Shown: positions 26,225-35,360, counted from the first letter of the stretch. The stretch is 64,000 bases of DNA from JAXGXT01 sp040772665 (GCA_040772665.1 JAXGXT010000005.1:124001-188000); one strand, 5' to 3'. Translations and numbers: made by a program. Notes: generated from the letters alone by a model not told the origin.

Positions 26225-26261
26225 ATCATATAAAAATTCGTTAAACGAATTAATCTCCTTT
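26225..26261 (-). promoter_or_regulatory. Shine-Dalgarno separated from the start by a hairpin
   Basis: AAAGGAG (26261-26255) is followed by AATTCGTTTAACGAATT (26251-26235) and then the methyltransferase ATG. Folding the palindrome would shorten the effective spacing from 30 to about 13 bases. No alternative start codon lies nearer. Confidence 0.5.
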
Positions 26262-26288
26262 GTTAATTTTATATTGTATTATAAAGGC

Positions 26289-26425
26289 AAAAGAAAGCGG
26301 CGGCAAAGCCGACATTTTCTTTTGACAATGCATGAATAAAACTTAAAAAGTTTTATAAGTAATATAATCCGCTGTGATAACAGCGGCAGAGCCGTTAGGC
26401 TCTTCCACAAATGAAATTTGTGGAT
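26289..26425 (+). repeat. Nested-hairpin intergenic repeat, copy B (bipartite)
   Basis: Left part AAAAGAAAGCGGCGGCAAAGCC (26289-26310) differs by one base from copy A and closes as its own hairpin with TTTCTTTT. After ~58 bases, CCGCTGTGATAACAGCGG (26369-26386) leads into AGAGCCGTTAGGCTCT and CCACAAATGAAATTTGTGG, the two palindromes shared with 18655-18708. Compared with copy A it looks expanded or rearranged. Confidence 0.75.
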
Positions 26426-26449
26426 CTTATATCATATATAAATGTAAAT

Positions 26450-26475
26450 CCCCTTGTCGTTTTTTCGACAAGGGG
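26450..26475 (-). terminator. Hairpin terminator after the short-chain dehydrogenase gene
   Basis: CCCCTTGTCG pairs perfectly with CGACAAGGGG around 6 bases, 8 bases after the stop. The minus-strand tract ATTTACATTTAT is only moderately T-rich. Confidence 0.65.
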
Positions 26476-26483
26476 CAATAAGT

Positions 26484-27251
26484 TTAAACAGCCGTCCAAC
26501 CACCGTCAACTGCCAAATATTGTCCTGTTGTATAACTTGAAGCGTCAGAAGCAAAATAAACAATAGCTCCGTCTAATTCTCCATCTCTGCCCGGTCTTCC
26601 CATTGGGCAAAGCATTTTGATTCCTGCAAGAGCAGCCTCATCCTCTAAAATAGTGGCTGTCATCTCACTTGGGAAATACGCAGGGCCAATTGTATTAACT
26701 GTTATGTTGTTTTTAGCCCATTCATTTGCAAGAGCCTTAGAAAGCATTAAAACAGCTCCCTTTGATGCACAATATGCCGAAATAGGTGAGCCGGGCATAG
26801 CCACTTGTGAATGAATTGAGCCTACATTAATAATTTTACCATAGTTTTGCTCAAGCATAACCTTGCCAACTTCTCTCGCTGTATAATAAACAGCATCGCA
26901 GTTGATTTTAAGTGTAGACTGCCATTCTTCGTCTGTTTGAGTATCGGCTGGAATTCCTTTTCCTACACCTGCATTGTTAACTAAAATATCAATTCTGCCA
27001 AAATGCTCTTTAACTGTCTTAACCATTTCTACTATCTCGGAAGTCACTAAAACATCACATTTCACAGCAATACATTTAACACCAATTTCTTCTATCTCTT
27101 TTTTCACCTGTTCAAGCTTGTCAACTCTTCTTGCAGCAATGGCGATGTTTGCACCTTGATTTGCAAGAGCTTTGGCAAACTGAACTCCAAGACCTGATGA
27201 AGCCCCTGTTACTAAAGCAACTTTACCTGTTAAATCGAATAAGTTTTTCAT
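26484..27251 (-). CDS. Short-chain dehydrogenase/reductase (gluconate 5-dehydrogenase-like)
   Basis: NAD(P)-dependent oxidoreductase of 255 residues. TGASSGLG (cofactor loop, ~15-22), AARRVDK after the second strand (arginines suggest NADPH is possible), NNAG (~90), catalytic Ser in GSIHSQV and SAYCASKG with Tyr and Lys. It resembles Ga5DH/KduD-type enzymes, but the neighbours give no sugar pathway, so the substrate is open. I prefer the ATG at 27251, 7 bases after AGGAGG, over one two codons upstream. It is a single-gene unit with strong promoter and terminator. Confidence 0.88.
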   Translation of the reverse strand: MKNLFDLTGKVALVTGASSGLGVQFAKALANQGANIAIAARRVDKLEQVKKEIEEIGVKCIAVKCDVLVTSEIVEMVKTVKEHFGRIDILVNNAGVGKGIPADTQTDEEWQSTLKINCDAVYYTAREVGKVMLEQNYGKIINVGSIHSQVAMPGSPISAYCASKGAVLMLSKALANEWAKNNITVNTIGPAYFPSEMTATILEDEAALAGIKMLCPMGRPGRDGELDGAIVYFASDASSYTTGQYLAVDGGWTAV

Positions 27252-27282
27252 AGACATTCCTCCTAAATTGGTATTTTAATTT

Positions 27283-27311
27283 AACATAACATTTAAAGTA
27301 ATTATTGTCAA
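27283..27311 (-). promoter_or_regulatory. Promoter of the short-chain dehydrogenase gene
   Basis: TTGACA (27311-27306) and TATGTT (27288-27283), 17-base spacer, minus strand, ~30 bases before the start. Confidence 0.7.
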
Positions 27312-27374
27312 ATAAGTTGTAAAATATTACTTTTTTAATTGTATTTAATATTTTTGCTTAACACCCATTTTTTC

Positions 27375-28178
27375 TTATAAAAACAGCAAAAGGCTTACGG
27401 CCATAACAGCCATTCCTAAAACCAACCCGTAAATGGCAATATGATGCTCTCCATATTCCCTTGCGGAAGGAAGAAGTTCGTCAAGGCTTATATAAACCAT
27501 AATTCCTGCCACAGATGCAAAAATAATTCCAAACATAACATCATTAAAAAATCTATAAAGAAGTGCATATCCAATCAGAGCCCCCACAGGCTCTGAAAGT
27601 CCGGATAAAAATGAAAGCTTAAAAGCTTGTTTCTTGCTTCCTGTGGCATAAAAAATAGGCACTGCAACAGCGATACCTTCGGGTATATTATGAATGGCAA
27701 TTGCAACAGCAATGGGAATCCCAAGTTTAGGGTCATTAAGAGCTGCTGTAAAAGTGGCAAGACCCTCCGGAAAGTTATGTATTGCTATGGCAAGTGCTGT
27801 GAATAAACCCATTCGCATTAAGTTTGTTTTATGTTCTTCGCTTTCTCCGTCCATTTCCTCAACGGTGTGAACCTCATGAGGATTTTCTGTTTCAGGTATA
27901 AGTTTATCAATAACGCCTATTAAAATTATGCCGAAAAAGAAACCGCCAACCGTTGCCCATGAGCCAAGCTTTTCCCCAAGCACACCAACAAGAGATATTT
28001 TTGCTTTCACAAGAATTTCGGCAAAGGAAACATATATCATAACTCCCGCCGAAAAACCTAAAGCGGCGGAAAGAAATTTAGTGTTGGTTTTTTCCGTAAG
28101 AAGAGCCAAGGCACTGCCTATGCCTGTAGAAAGCCCTGCAAAAAGGGTGAGAGAAAAAGCAAACATGAAGTCTGACAT
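27375..28178 (-). CDS. zupT: ZIP-family metal transporter (ZupT-like)
   Basis: Uptake system for zinc and other divalent metals, about 267 residues with eight predicted membrane segments. Helix IV carries HNFPEGLATF and helix V HNIPEGIAVAVP, the binuclear metal site of ZIP proteins, with ESEEH and HEVH in the cytosolic loop before them. I use the ATG at 28178 (MSDFMFAF); a TTG 30 bases upstream is possible, and neither has a strong Shine-Dalgarno. It has its own promoter. Confidence 0.88.
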   Translation of the reverse strand: MSDFMFAFSLTLFAGLSTGIGSALALLTEKTNTKFLSAALGFSAGVMIYVSFAEILVKAKISLVGVLGEKLGSWATVGGFFFGIILIGVIDKLIPETENPHEVHTVEEMDGESEEHKTNLMRMGLFTALAIAIHNFPEGLATFTAALNDPKLGIPIAVAIAIHNIPEGIAVAVPIFYATGSKKQAFKLSFLSGLSEPVGALIGYALLYRFFNDVMFGIIFASVAGIMVYISLDELLPSAREYGEHHIAIYGLVLGMAVMAVSLLLFL

Positions 28179-28246
28179 CTTAAAATAATCACTGCCTTTC
28201 TTAAGCAATACTTAATTTGAATTATAATAAATATGAATTTGCAGAT

Positions 28247-28274
28247 ATTATACCATAGTCTTGCTTACATACAA
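28247..28274 (-). promoter_or_regulatory. Promoter of the ZupT-like gene
   Basis: TTGTAT (28274-28269) and TATAAT (28252-28247), 16-base spacer, with TGG just before the -10 on the minus strand. Confidence 0.65.
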
Positions 28275-28407
28275 AGTTAATTTTAATGGGTTTATTTCAA
28301 ATTTTAATAAATAAAACACAAGCCTTGATTTTGCAGTTCCATTAAATTAAAAGAAAATTTACTTTAGTCCTTACTTATGCTAAACTCTTTAAAGAGGTGA
28401 TTTAATT

Positions 28408-29505
28408 ATGTCAGGTTCTGTTTTAGGCAAAAATTTCACAGTTTCAACCTGGGGAGAAAGCCACGGAAAAGCACTTGGAGTTGTAATAGACGGCTGCCCT
28501 GCAGGGATAGCTTTATGTGAAGAAGATATTCAAAAAGATTTGGATTTAAGAAAACCAGGCTCAAACAAATACGGAACAAAACGAAACGAAAGTGATAAAA
28601 TACACATTCTTTCTGGAGTTTTTCAAGGTGTAACAACAGGAACACCTATTTCAATGCTTGTTTATAATGAAGACCATCAGTCAAAAGATTATGGAAATAT
28701 CTCTTCCGTTTATCGTCCCGGCCATGCAGATTATACATTTGATAAGAAATTCGGAATAAGGGATTATAGAGGAGGAGGCCGTTCTTCAGGCAGAGAAACT
28801 TTAGCAAGGGTTGCGGCAGGAGCAGTGGCAAAAAAAATTCTTTCAGAAATGGGAATTGAAATAACAGCATACACTCACTCCATAGGTGATATAAAAATAA
28901 CTTCCTTTGATAAATCTTTCATAAAAGAAAACCCTTTGTTTATGCCTGATAAAAAAGCATACGAAACAGCCTCTGCTTTTCTTGACGAATGCATAAAAAA
29001 CAAGGATTCCGCAGGCGGAGTTGTGGAATGTGTGGTAACAGGTATGCCTGTCGGCATAGGAGAGCCTGTTTTTGATAAACTTGATGCAAACCTTGCAAAA
29101 GCAATTTTCTCTATCGGGGCAGTTAAAGGGTTTGAAGTTGGAATAGGCTTTGAGGCCTCAAAAATAAAGGGCAGTCAAAACAATGATTGTTTCTTTTTTG
29201 AAAACAATGATACGGTTTCCAAAAAAACAAATAACAGCGGCGGAATTTTAGGAGGTATAAGCGACGGAAGCGATATAATATTTAGGGCGGCATTTAAACC
29301 AACTCCTTCAATTTCCTCTGTTCAAAAAACCATTAATAAAGATGGAGAAAATATTGAAATAGAAATTAAAGGCAGGCATGACCCTGTTATTGTTCCAAGG
29401 GCAGTTGTTGTTGTTGAAGCAATGGCAGCCATTACAGTCGTAGAACTGATTTTTCAAAATATGTTTTCACAAATTAAAAATTTAAAAACAATTTACAAAT
29501 CATAA
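28408..29505 (+). CDS. aroC: Chorismate synthase
   Basis: Last step of the shikimate pathway, needing reduced FMN. The 365 residues include GESHGKALG (~17-25), YRPGHADYTFDKKFG and the long basic signature RDYRGGGRSSGRETLARVA, and RHDPVIVPRAVVVVEAM near the C-terminus. AAGAGGTG lies 9 bases upstream of the ATG. No other aro gene is adjacent, so the gene is separated from the rest of the pathway here. Chorismate also leads to prephenate, the donor for TrhP-dependent tRNA modification. Confidence 0.97.
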   Translation: MSGSVLGKNFTVSTWGESHGKALGVVIDGCPAGIALCEEDIQKDLDLRKPGSNKYGTKRNESDKIHILSGVFQGVTTGTPISMLVYNEDHQSKDYGNISSVYRPGHADYTFDKKFGIRDYRGGGRSSGRETLARVAAGAVAKKILSEMGIEITAYTHSIGDIKITSFDKSFIKENPLFMPDKKAYETASAFLDECIKNKDSAGGVVECVVTGMPVGIGEPVFDKLDANLAKAIFSIGAVKGFEVGIGFEASKIKGSQNNDCFFFENNDTVSKKTNNSGGILGGISDGSDIIFRAAFKPTPSISSVQKTINKDGENIEIEIKGRHDPVIVPRAVVVVEAMAAITVVELIFQNMFSQIKNLKTIYKS

Positions 29506-29566
29506 ACATAAATTTTAAGGCATATCCTTTAGTACAAGACCTATACGTCTTCAAGGGGGAAATGCC

Positions 29567-30103
29567 ATGAAAAAAAGAAAAAAAACTTATACCTCTTGGC
29601 AGATAATATTTTTTATTATCTGCTTTCTTTATGGTGTAGGTGTAGGAATTGGGTTTTTATTATCAAATAAATTTAATCTTCTTTTCCTTGCGGAATTTAC
29701 AATAATGAAAAACAATCCCTTTTACAGCGCTTTCTTTTATTTTGCAAAACTTTTGATTCCTGTTTGGATTTCAGGACTATTTTCATTTGGGATTTTTTTT
29801 ATACTTCCATGGATTGTTGTCTGCGGATGTTTTTACGGTGTTTCGGCAAATACAATAATCTTTTCAGGAAATATATCAGCATTTATATACAACATTATTC
29901 AGTTTTTTTTATTTACCTCAGCAGTTTTTGTTTTATCTTCCTACGCAATAAATCTTTCTTTAAACAAATATAAAAGCATTAAAAATATAAAAGCATCATT
30001 GCCAAGGGAAAAACGCCGAATTATTGCAGAATATATAATAATACTTGCAGCCGGTATAATTTTCACCTCATTAGCCGCAATGATAAAACTGTCACTAAGC
30101 TAA
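29567..30103 (+). CDS. spoIIM: Stage II sporulation protein M family membrane protein
   Basis: Polytopic protein of 178 residues with about five hydrophobic segments. SpoIIM acts with SpoIID and SpoIIP in peptidoglycan remodelling during engulfment. Identification rests on the membrane pattern, the central FFILPWIVVCGCFYGVSAN region and position just before xerD, as in Bacillus where spoIIM lies near ripX (xerD). It is shorter than the ~210-residue Bacillus protein, so assignment is moderate; DUF95-type relatives are the alternative. GGGGG is the ribosome-binding site. Confidence 0.7.
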   Translation: MKKRKKTYTSWQIIFFIICFLYGVGVGIGFLLSNKFNLLFLAEFTIMKNNPFYSAFFYFAKLLIPVWISGLFSFGIFFILPWIVVCGCFYGVSANTIIFSGNISAFIYNIIQFFLFTSAVFVLSSYAINLSLNKYKSIKNIKASLPREKRRIIAEYIIILAAGIIFTSLAAMIKLSLS

Positions 30104-30169
30104 GCTTTTTTATTTTAATGCTAATTTGTTACTTTTGATGTTTTTCCATAACTTTCAGCAATATTACTA

Positions 30170-30198
30170 TCGACAATATTCATAAAATATTTTATAAT
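30170..30198 (+). promoter_or_regulatory. Promoter of xerD
   Basis: TCGACA (30170-30175) and TATAAT (30193-30198), spacer 17, 34 bases before the ATG. Confidence 0.7.
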
Positions 30199-30232
30199 TA
30201 TGGCAGTATCTTTTAAAAAGGAGAATAATTCC

Positions 30233-31117
30233 ATGGAAAATATAGGTAGCTTTTGCGTATATCTAAAAAAAATTAAAAATTCTTCAGAAAATACAATTTT
30301 ATCTTATAATAGAGATTTATGTAATTTTTATAAATATCTTAACAACATTGGCATTAACAATTCTGCAAACGCAAACAAAACAAATGTAATGTCTTACATC
30401 TATGATATGCAAAAATCCAACAAAGCAAATTCAAGCATATCAAGAAGTGTGGCGTCTTTAAGGTCTTTTTTCAACTATCTCTCCAAAGAGGGTCTAATGC
30501 CCGAAAATCCTGCCGTCGGTCTTGAAATCCCTCATGTGGAAAAACATGTTCCGGAAATTATGTCTTTGGAAGATGTTGAATTGCTTTTAAGCCAGCCTGA
30601 TTTATCCCAAAGCAAAGGTATAAGGGATAAAGCCATGCTTGAGGTTTTATATGCAACAGGAATGAGAGTAAGCGAACTTATAAATATTAAAATTCAAGAT
30701 GTTAATCTGCCGCTTCAATACATAAAATGCACAAAATCAAATAAAGACAGAATTATTCCGTTAGGCTCAAAAGCTATACAAGCATTAACCCTTTATTTAG
30801 AAACGGAAAAAGAAAATCTTCAAAATGCGGCTTCTTCCAGCGATTGTTATCTTTTTTTAAACTGTAATAAAAAACCTATGACAAGACAGGGTTTTTGGAA
30901 AATAGTTAAACATTATTCAAAAAAAGCAGGCATTAAAGAAATAACACCACACACATTAAGACATTCTTTCGCCTTTCACCTCATAGAAAACGGCTGTGAC
31001 CTTCAAAGCGTACAGGAAATGCTTGGACATTCGGATATTTCCACAACACAAATATACACAAAAATCAATAAAAATAAAATTAGAGATGCTTATGTAAAAT
31101 CGCATCCCAGAGCATAA
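30233..31117 (+). CDS. xerD: Tyrosine recombinase, XerD type
   Basis: Chromosome dimer resolution recombinase of 294 residues. The N-terminal SAM-like core-binding domain is followed by the catalytic domain with Arg in ATGMRVSEL, Lys in CTKSNKDR, HTLRHSF (His and Arg), LGHSD (His) and the nucleophile Tyr in TQIYTK. The set is intact and the protein has standard Xer length, with no integrase arm domain or att-like repeat nearby, so I read it as the housekeeping enzyme. I use the ATG at 30233, after AAGGAG. Confidence 0.88.
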   Translation: MENIGSFCVYLKKIKNSSENTILSYNRDLCNFYKYLNNIGINNSANANKTNVMSYIYDMQKSNKANSSISRSVASLRSFFNYLSKEGLMPENPAVGLEIPHVEKHVPEIMSLEDVELLLSQPDLSQSKGIRDKAMLEVLYATGMRVSELINIKIQDVNLPLQYIKCTKSNKDRIIPLGSKAIQALTLYLETEKENLQNAASSSDCYLFLNCNKKPMTRQGFWKIVKHYSKKAGIKEITPHTLRHSFAFHLIENGCDLQSVQEMLGHSDISTTQIYTKINKNKIRDAYVKSHPRA

Positions 31118-31156
31118 ATCTTTATTGTAAATAACTGCATGTAAAATCTAAAATAT

Positions 31157-31208
31157 AAAGGTTTCCAAAAACTTTGTCGATTATGATGAAGTTTTCGGAA
31201 ACCTTTTT
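31157..31208. terminator. Bidirectional terminator between xerD and trkH
   Basis: AAAGGTTTCC and GGAAACCTTT enclose a second complementary pair (ACTT/AAGT); T-rich on the plus side (TTTTT) and fair on the minus side. Confidence 0.8.
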
Positions 31209-31221
31209 AAATTACAATGCT

Positions 31222-32661
31222 TTAACTTTTTTTCCAAACCGAAGGTGTGAATAAAATAAGTAAAGGATAAAGCTCAAGCCTTCCGGCAAGCATATTAAAC
31301 ATTAAAACATATTTAGACAAGTCAGAAAACATCCCATAGTTATTTCCTGGTCCGATTAGCCCCATACCGACACCCGCATTGTTAATCGAAGAGGCAACCG
31401 CAGTAAAATTGGTCATCATATCAAAATTATCAAGAGATAGAATAATAAAGCTTATGGTAAATATTATTATATATGTGGCAATAAATGTTGCAACGCCATC
31501 TGAGGTTTCTTTTGCTACAGCTCTTTCTTCCATCTTTATTACCTTAACTCCCCGCGGATGAATAAAATATCCCAATTCTTTTTTTACAAGTTTGAAAAGA
31601 ATAATTATTCTTGAAACCTTTATACCTCCGCCCGTGCTTCCCGCACAAGAACCGATAAACATTAATATAATCAAAATAGTTTTTGACAGATTTGGCCATA
31701 TATTAAAATCTGCGGTTGTATAGCCTGTTGTTGTAATAATTGTGGAAACCTGAAAAAAAGCATCGTGGAAAGCTTGAATAAGACTTCCCGAAATTTCCTT
31801 AATGTTAAGCATTATTATAAATGTCGAAACAAAAATTATACCTAAGTACCACTGTATTTCTTCGATTTTAAAGAAATTTATTTTTTTCTTAACAAGAATA
31901 AAATAATAAGCATTAAAATTCATTCCGTATAAAATCATAAAAATAGCAGATATTGTCTGTATAGTTGTAGAATATGCAGCCATACTACTGTTTTTTATTG
32001 TATAACCGCCTGTACCCGCCGTACTAAATGCCGTTAAAAGAGCATCAAAGAAAGGCATGCCTGCAATAAGCAATATAATAATCTGAATAATTGTTAATGC
32101 CAAATAAATTATATAAAGCATTTTAGCAGTGTCTCTTATTCGTGGAACAAGCTTACCTACTGCAGGTCCGGGGCTTTCTGCCCTCATAAGATGCATATTA
32201 TGACCGCCTGTCATTGGAAGTATTGCAAGCATAAATACAACAACACCCATTCCGCCAATCCAATGGGTAAAACTTCTCCAAAATAAAGTACTTCTGTTTA
32301 ACGACTCCACGTCTGCTAAAATGCTTGAACCTGTTGTTGTAAAACCTGATACAGTTTCATAAAGGGCATCTGTGAAGTTTGGAATCTGTCTTGATAAAAC
32401 AAAAGGTATAGCACCAAAAAAACTCAATGTAATCCAACTTAAGGCAACAATGATAAAGCCTTCCCTTGCGAAAAAAAGCTGGCTTTTAGGTCTTTTTTTT
32501 GTTAATAATGCACCTGTAATAAAGCAAAAAGAAGAGCAAAGCAAAAACGAAAAAGCATCTGTTTCCTTGAAAATTATTCCTACAATAAAGGGTAGAATTA
32601 AAAACATCGCCTCAATCATAATAACCTTGCCAAGAATAAATCTTACTATTGAAAAATTCAT
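31222..32661 (-). CDS. trkH: Potassium uptake protein TrkH/KtrB family
   Basis: Membrane channel subunit of a K+ uptake system, 479 residues. The four degenerate P-loop filters appear in order as TTTGSS (~109), STAGTGG (~216), TTTGYT and NNAGVG, with glycines of each filter kept. AGSTGGGIK lies in the intramembrane gate region. Its start overlaps the trkA stop by 4 bases (ATGA), so channel and gating subunit are coupled. Confidence 0.93.
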   Translation of the reverse strand: MNFSIVRFILGKVIMIEAMFLILPFIVGIIFKETDAFSFLLCSSFCFITGALLTKKRPKSQLFFAREGFIIVALSWITLSFFGAIPFVLSRQIPNFTDALYETVSGFTTTGSSILADVESLNRSTLFWRSFTHWIGGMGVVVFMLAILPMTGGHNMHLMRAESPGPAVGKLVPRIRDTAKMLYIIYLALTIIQIIILLIAGMPFFDALLTAFSTAGTGGYTIKNSSMAAYSTTIQTISAIFMILYGMNFNAYYFILVKKKINFFKIEEIQWYLGIIFVSTFIIMLNIKEISGSLIQAFHDAFFQVSTIITTTGYTTADFNIWPNLSKTILIILMFIGSCAGSTGGGIKVSRIIILFKLVKKELGYFIHPRGVKVIKMEERAVAKETSDGVATFIATYIIIFTISFIILSLDNFDMMTNFTAVASSINNAGVGMGLIGPGNNYGMFSDLSKYVLMFNMLAGRLELYPLLILFTPSVWKKS

Positions 32662-34052
32662 TTTATCCCTCGCTCCAATTTAGGAATATCGTTAAAATGT
32701 ATAAGTATATCCTCAATATCATTAATCCCTACAATTGTTGTTACAATAATTACTTTGTCACCTATTCTTATAATATCTTTTCCTCCGGGAATTATAATTT
32801 TGCCTTTATGACTAATACAAGCAATTATAATATCAGGTTTTATCTTAAGTTTTTCTATGGGCACACCAACAATAGATGTGCCCTTTTTTACAAAAAACTC
32901 CAAGGCCTCTGCTCTGTTTTCAATTATTTTATAAAGTGTTTCCACATTTATTCCTATGGAATTTTGCATTGCCCTTACATATTGAGTTATGCTTTCGGCA
33001 GTTATAAATTTAGGATAAACTATACTTCCCAAGTTAAAATTATTTATAATGTCATTAAAGGATATTCTGTTAACTTTTGTCACAATTTTGCCCTTTGAAA
33101 CACTTTTTGCAAAAAGTGAAAGCAAAATATTTGTTTCGTCAAAGCCTGTAAGAGAAACAAAGGATTCGGCAAATTCAAGCCCTTCTTCCAAAAGCACATC
33201 TTGGTCTGTTGCATCTCCGTTTATTATAATTGCCTTGGGCAAAAGTTCACTTAGTTTTTCACATTGGATTTTATCTCTTTCAACTATTTTAACATCTACT
33301 CCAACTTCAATAAGGCTTTTGGCCAAGTAGTATGCAATGGTCCCTCCCCCTGCAATAATTGTGTTTTTAACATGATAAACTTCTTCGCCTATTTTTTTGA
33401 AAAATGCAGTGGCCATAACAGTGGAGGCAACAATGCTTATAATATCGTTTTCCTGAAGCACAAAACTTCCTTTAGGTATAATTACATCAGTACCTCTTTC
33501 AACAGCACAAATAAGAATGTTTGTATTAAACTTTTTTTTGATTTCCATAAGTTTTACATTGTTTAAAACAGAATGGGATTCTATTTTAAACTTAAGAATT
33601 TCAACCTTGCCCTTATCAAATGTATCTATTTTAATTGCCGCAGGAAAGCTTAACATCCTTGAAATTTCCGCCGCAGCGGTAAACTCCGGGTTTATCGCCA
33701 TAGAAAGACCAAGTTCCTCTTTTATAAAGTTAATTTCATTGTTATAAATAGGATTTCTTACACGAGCGATTGTGCTGCAGTTTCCAGCTTTTTTCGCAAT
33801 AAGACAGCAAAGAAGATTAAGCTCGTCTGAATCTGTTACAGCTATAACCAAATCTGTATCTTCAATTCCTGCATCCATCTGAATGGCATAACTTGCTCCG
33901 TTTCCCACAATGCCCATAACATCAAGGTTGTTTGCGGCATGTTGAAGAATTTCGCTGTTAATGTCTATAATAACAATGTCATGACCTTCCTTGCTCAACT
34001 GTTCGGCTATGGTTGTTCCAACCTTACCGCACCCCACAATAATTACCCTCAT
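32658..34052 (-). CDS. trkA: Trk system regulatory subunit TrkA (two RCK domains)
   Basis: Cytosolic NAD(H)/nucleotide-binding gating ring subunit, 464 residues, with two tandem RCK_N/RCK_C units. First Rossmann motif is IIVGCGKVGTTIAEQLSKEG near the start, second is IIAGGGTIAYYLAKSL (~235). Each is followed by a TrkA_C domain. It lies between the glycerate kinase gene and trkH with 4-base overlaps on both sides, which makes this a tightly coupled three-gene unit. Confidence 0.93.
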   Translation of the reverse strand: MRVIIVGCGKVGTTIAEQLSKEGHDIVIIDINSEILQHAANNLDVMGIVGNGASYAIQMDAGIEDTDLVIAVTDSDELNLLCCLIAKKAGNCSTIARVRNPIYNNEINFIKEELGLSMAINPEFTAAAEISRMLSFPAAIKIDTFDKGKVEILKFKIESHSVLNNVKLMEIKKKFNTNILICAVERGTDVIIPKGSFVLQENDIISIVASTVMATAFFKKIGEEVYHVKNTIIAGGGTIAYYLAKSLIEVGVDVKIVERDKIQCEKLSELLPKAIIINGDATDQDVLLEEGLEFAESFVSLTGFDETNILLSLFAKSVSKGKIVTKVNRISFNDIINNFNLGSIVYPKFITAESITQYVRAMQNSIGINVETLYKIIENRAEALEFFVKKGTSIVGVPIEKLKIKPDIIIACISHKGKIIIPGGKDIIRIGDKVIIVTTIVGINDIEDILIHFNDIPKLERGIK

Positions 34053-35212
34053 TTTTTCTCCGCCCCAAAATAATTTTCACAAGATTTAATAACATTAAAA
34101 ATTTGTGTTATTGTTTTTATAATATTTTTCTTCGTCGTTTCCTTTTCCATAGCTTCTTCTAATGACATTGCTTTGTCAATAACACAAAAGAAAGCATCAA
34201 TGCCTTTTTCATTGCATCCCAAAGCATCGTCAGCTATAGCCCCTGCAATAGCAAACACTTTTATCCCTTGTTTTTTAGCTCTTTTTGCAACACCAATTGG
34301 TGCTTTGCCCATCATGGTCTGAAAGTCAATTCTGCCCTCACCTGTTATAACCACATCCACACCTTTAAGGTTTTTATCAATATCAATTTCATCAAGAACA
34401 ATCTCAATTCCCGGTTTAAGAACCGAGTTAAGAAATGCCTTAAATCCAAAACCAAGACCTCCGGCGGCACCTGTTCCGGACACTTTGGAAAAATCCTCCC
34501 CAAAAAGGTTTTTAGTTACATTTGAAAAGTTTAAAAGTGCGTTATCCAATACTTCTATCATTTCTTTTGACGCACCCTTTTGCGGTCCAAAAACAGCTGA
34601 TGCACCACTCTCTCCGCAAAGAACGTTATCCACATCACATGCAACATTAAAAAAACAATCTCTAAGCTCTTTTACAGCATTTTCGGTTTTTATTTCATAT
34701 ATATTTTCAAGTGCTTTTCCGCCCTTATCTATTTCTCTGCCGTTTTCATCAAGAAATTCAAAACCCAAAGCCTGAAGCATTCCAACACCGCCATCATTTG
34801 TGGCACTTCCCCCTATGCCTATAATAAAGTTTCGGCATCCTTTTTCAATGGCATCTTTAATCATTTCTCCAATACCGTATGTTGTTGTTAAATAAGGGTT
34901 TCTTTTTTCAAGGGGCAAAAGAGTTAAGCCTGCCGACGCAGACATTTCTATTATAGCAGTTTTGTCCTTTTCTATAATACCATAAACAGCATCAATCTTT
35001 TCCATAAGAGGGCCGCTGACTGAAACACTTTCAAACCGTCCTCCCATGCCGTGAACAAGGGTTTCAACCGTGCCCTCTCCCCCGTCGGCAAGCGGCATAA
35101 CAATAACCTCGGCATTATCATAAACTTTTAAAACACCGCATTTGGCCGCTTCTCCTGCTTCAATTGAAGAAACACTGCCTTTAAAAGAGTCTATAGCAAT
35201 TAAAACTTTCAT
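34049..35212 (-). CDS. Glycerate kinase (GarK/GlxK family)
   Basis: Phosphorylates D-glycerate, usually to 2-phosphoglycerate in this family. The 387-residue protein has the family features DSFKGSVSS (~8-16), PLADGGEGTVETL (~40), GIGGSATNDGGVGMLQALG and TGEGRIDFQT. GAGGGG precedes the ATG. It is the promoter-proximal gene of a unit with trkA and trkH and overlaps trkA by 4 bases. No glycerate or tartrate pathway genes are beside it, so the metabolic context is unclear; the nearby serine breakdown operon is a possible link. Confidence 0.92.
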   Translation of the reverse strand: MKVLIAIDSFKGSVSSIEAGEAAKCGVLKVYDNAEVIVMPLADGGEGTVETLVHGMGGRFESVSVSGPLMEKIDAVYGIIEKDKTAIIEMSASAGLTLLPLEKRNPYLTTTYGIGEMIKDAIEKGCRNFIIGIGGSATNDGGVGMLQALGFEFLDENGREIDKGGKALENIYEIKTENAVKELRDCFFNVACDVDNVLCGESGASAVFGPQKGASKEMIEVLDNALLNFSNVTKNLFGEDFSKVSGTGAAGGLGFGFKAFLNSVLKPGIEIVLDEIDIDKNLKGVDVVITGEGRIDFQTMMGKAPIGVAKRAKKQGIKVFAIAGAIADDALGCNEKGIDAFFCVIDKAMSLEEAMEKETTKKNIIKTITQIFNVIKSCENYFGAEKK

Positions 35213-35264
35213 TTTATCCCCTCTTTTTTAACACTGAAAATGTAAAATCTCAAAATTATTTCTC

Positions 35265-35293
35265 ATTCTATCACGCAAATAACCAAAAAACAA
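35265..35293 (-). promoter_or_regulatory. Promoter of glycerate kinase-trkA-trkH
   Basis: TTGTTT (35293-35288) and TAGAAT (35270-35265), 17-base spacer, with TGA before the -10, minus strand. Confidence 0.6.
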
Positions 35294-35360
35294 GGTGATT
35301 AAATCAAAATGATATAATCTTTAAAATTCATAAATATTTTAATCATCAAAACTATTAAAA

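Noticed and set aside
29520..29549. Sigma-E-like promoter GCATATC-N15-TATACGTC before spoIIM
   Set aside because: The predicted start would fall on the Shine-Dalgarno, leaving almost no leader, and the -10 matches poorly.
30233..31117. Tyrosine recombinase as a sign of an integrated mobile element
   Set aside because: XerD-length protein by spoIIM, no arm-binding domain, no att duplication, no cargo or composition shift around it.
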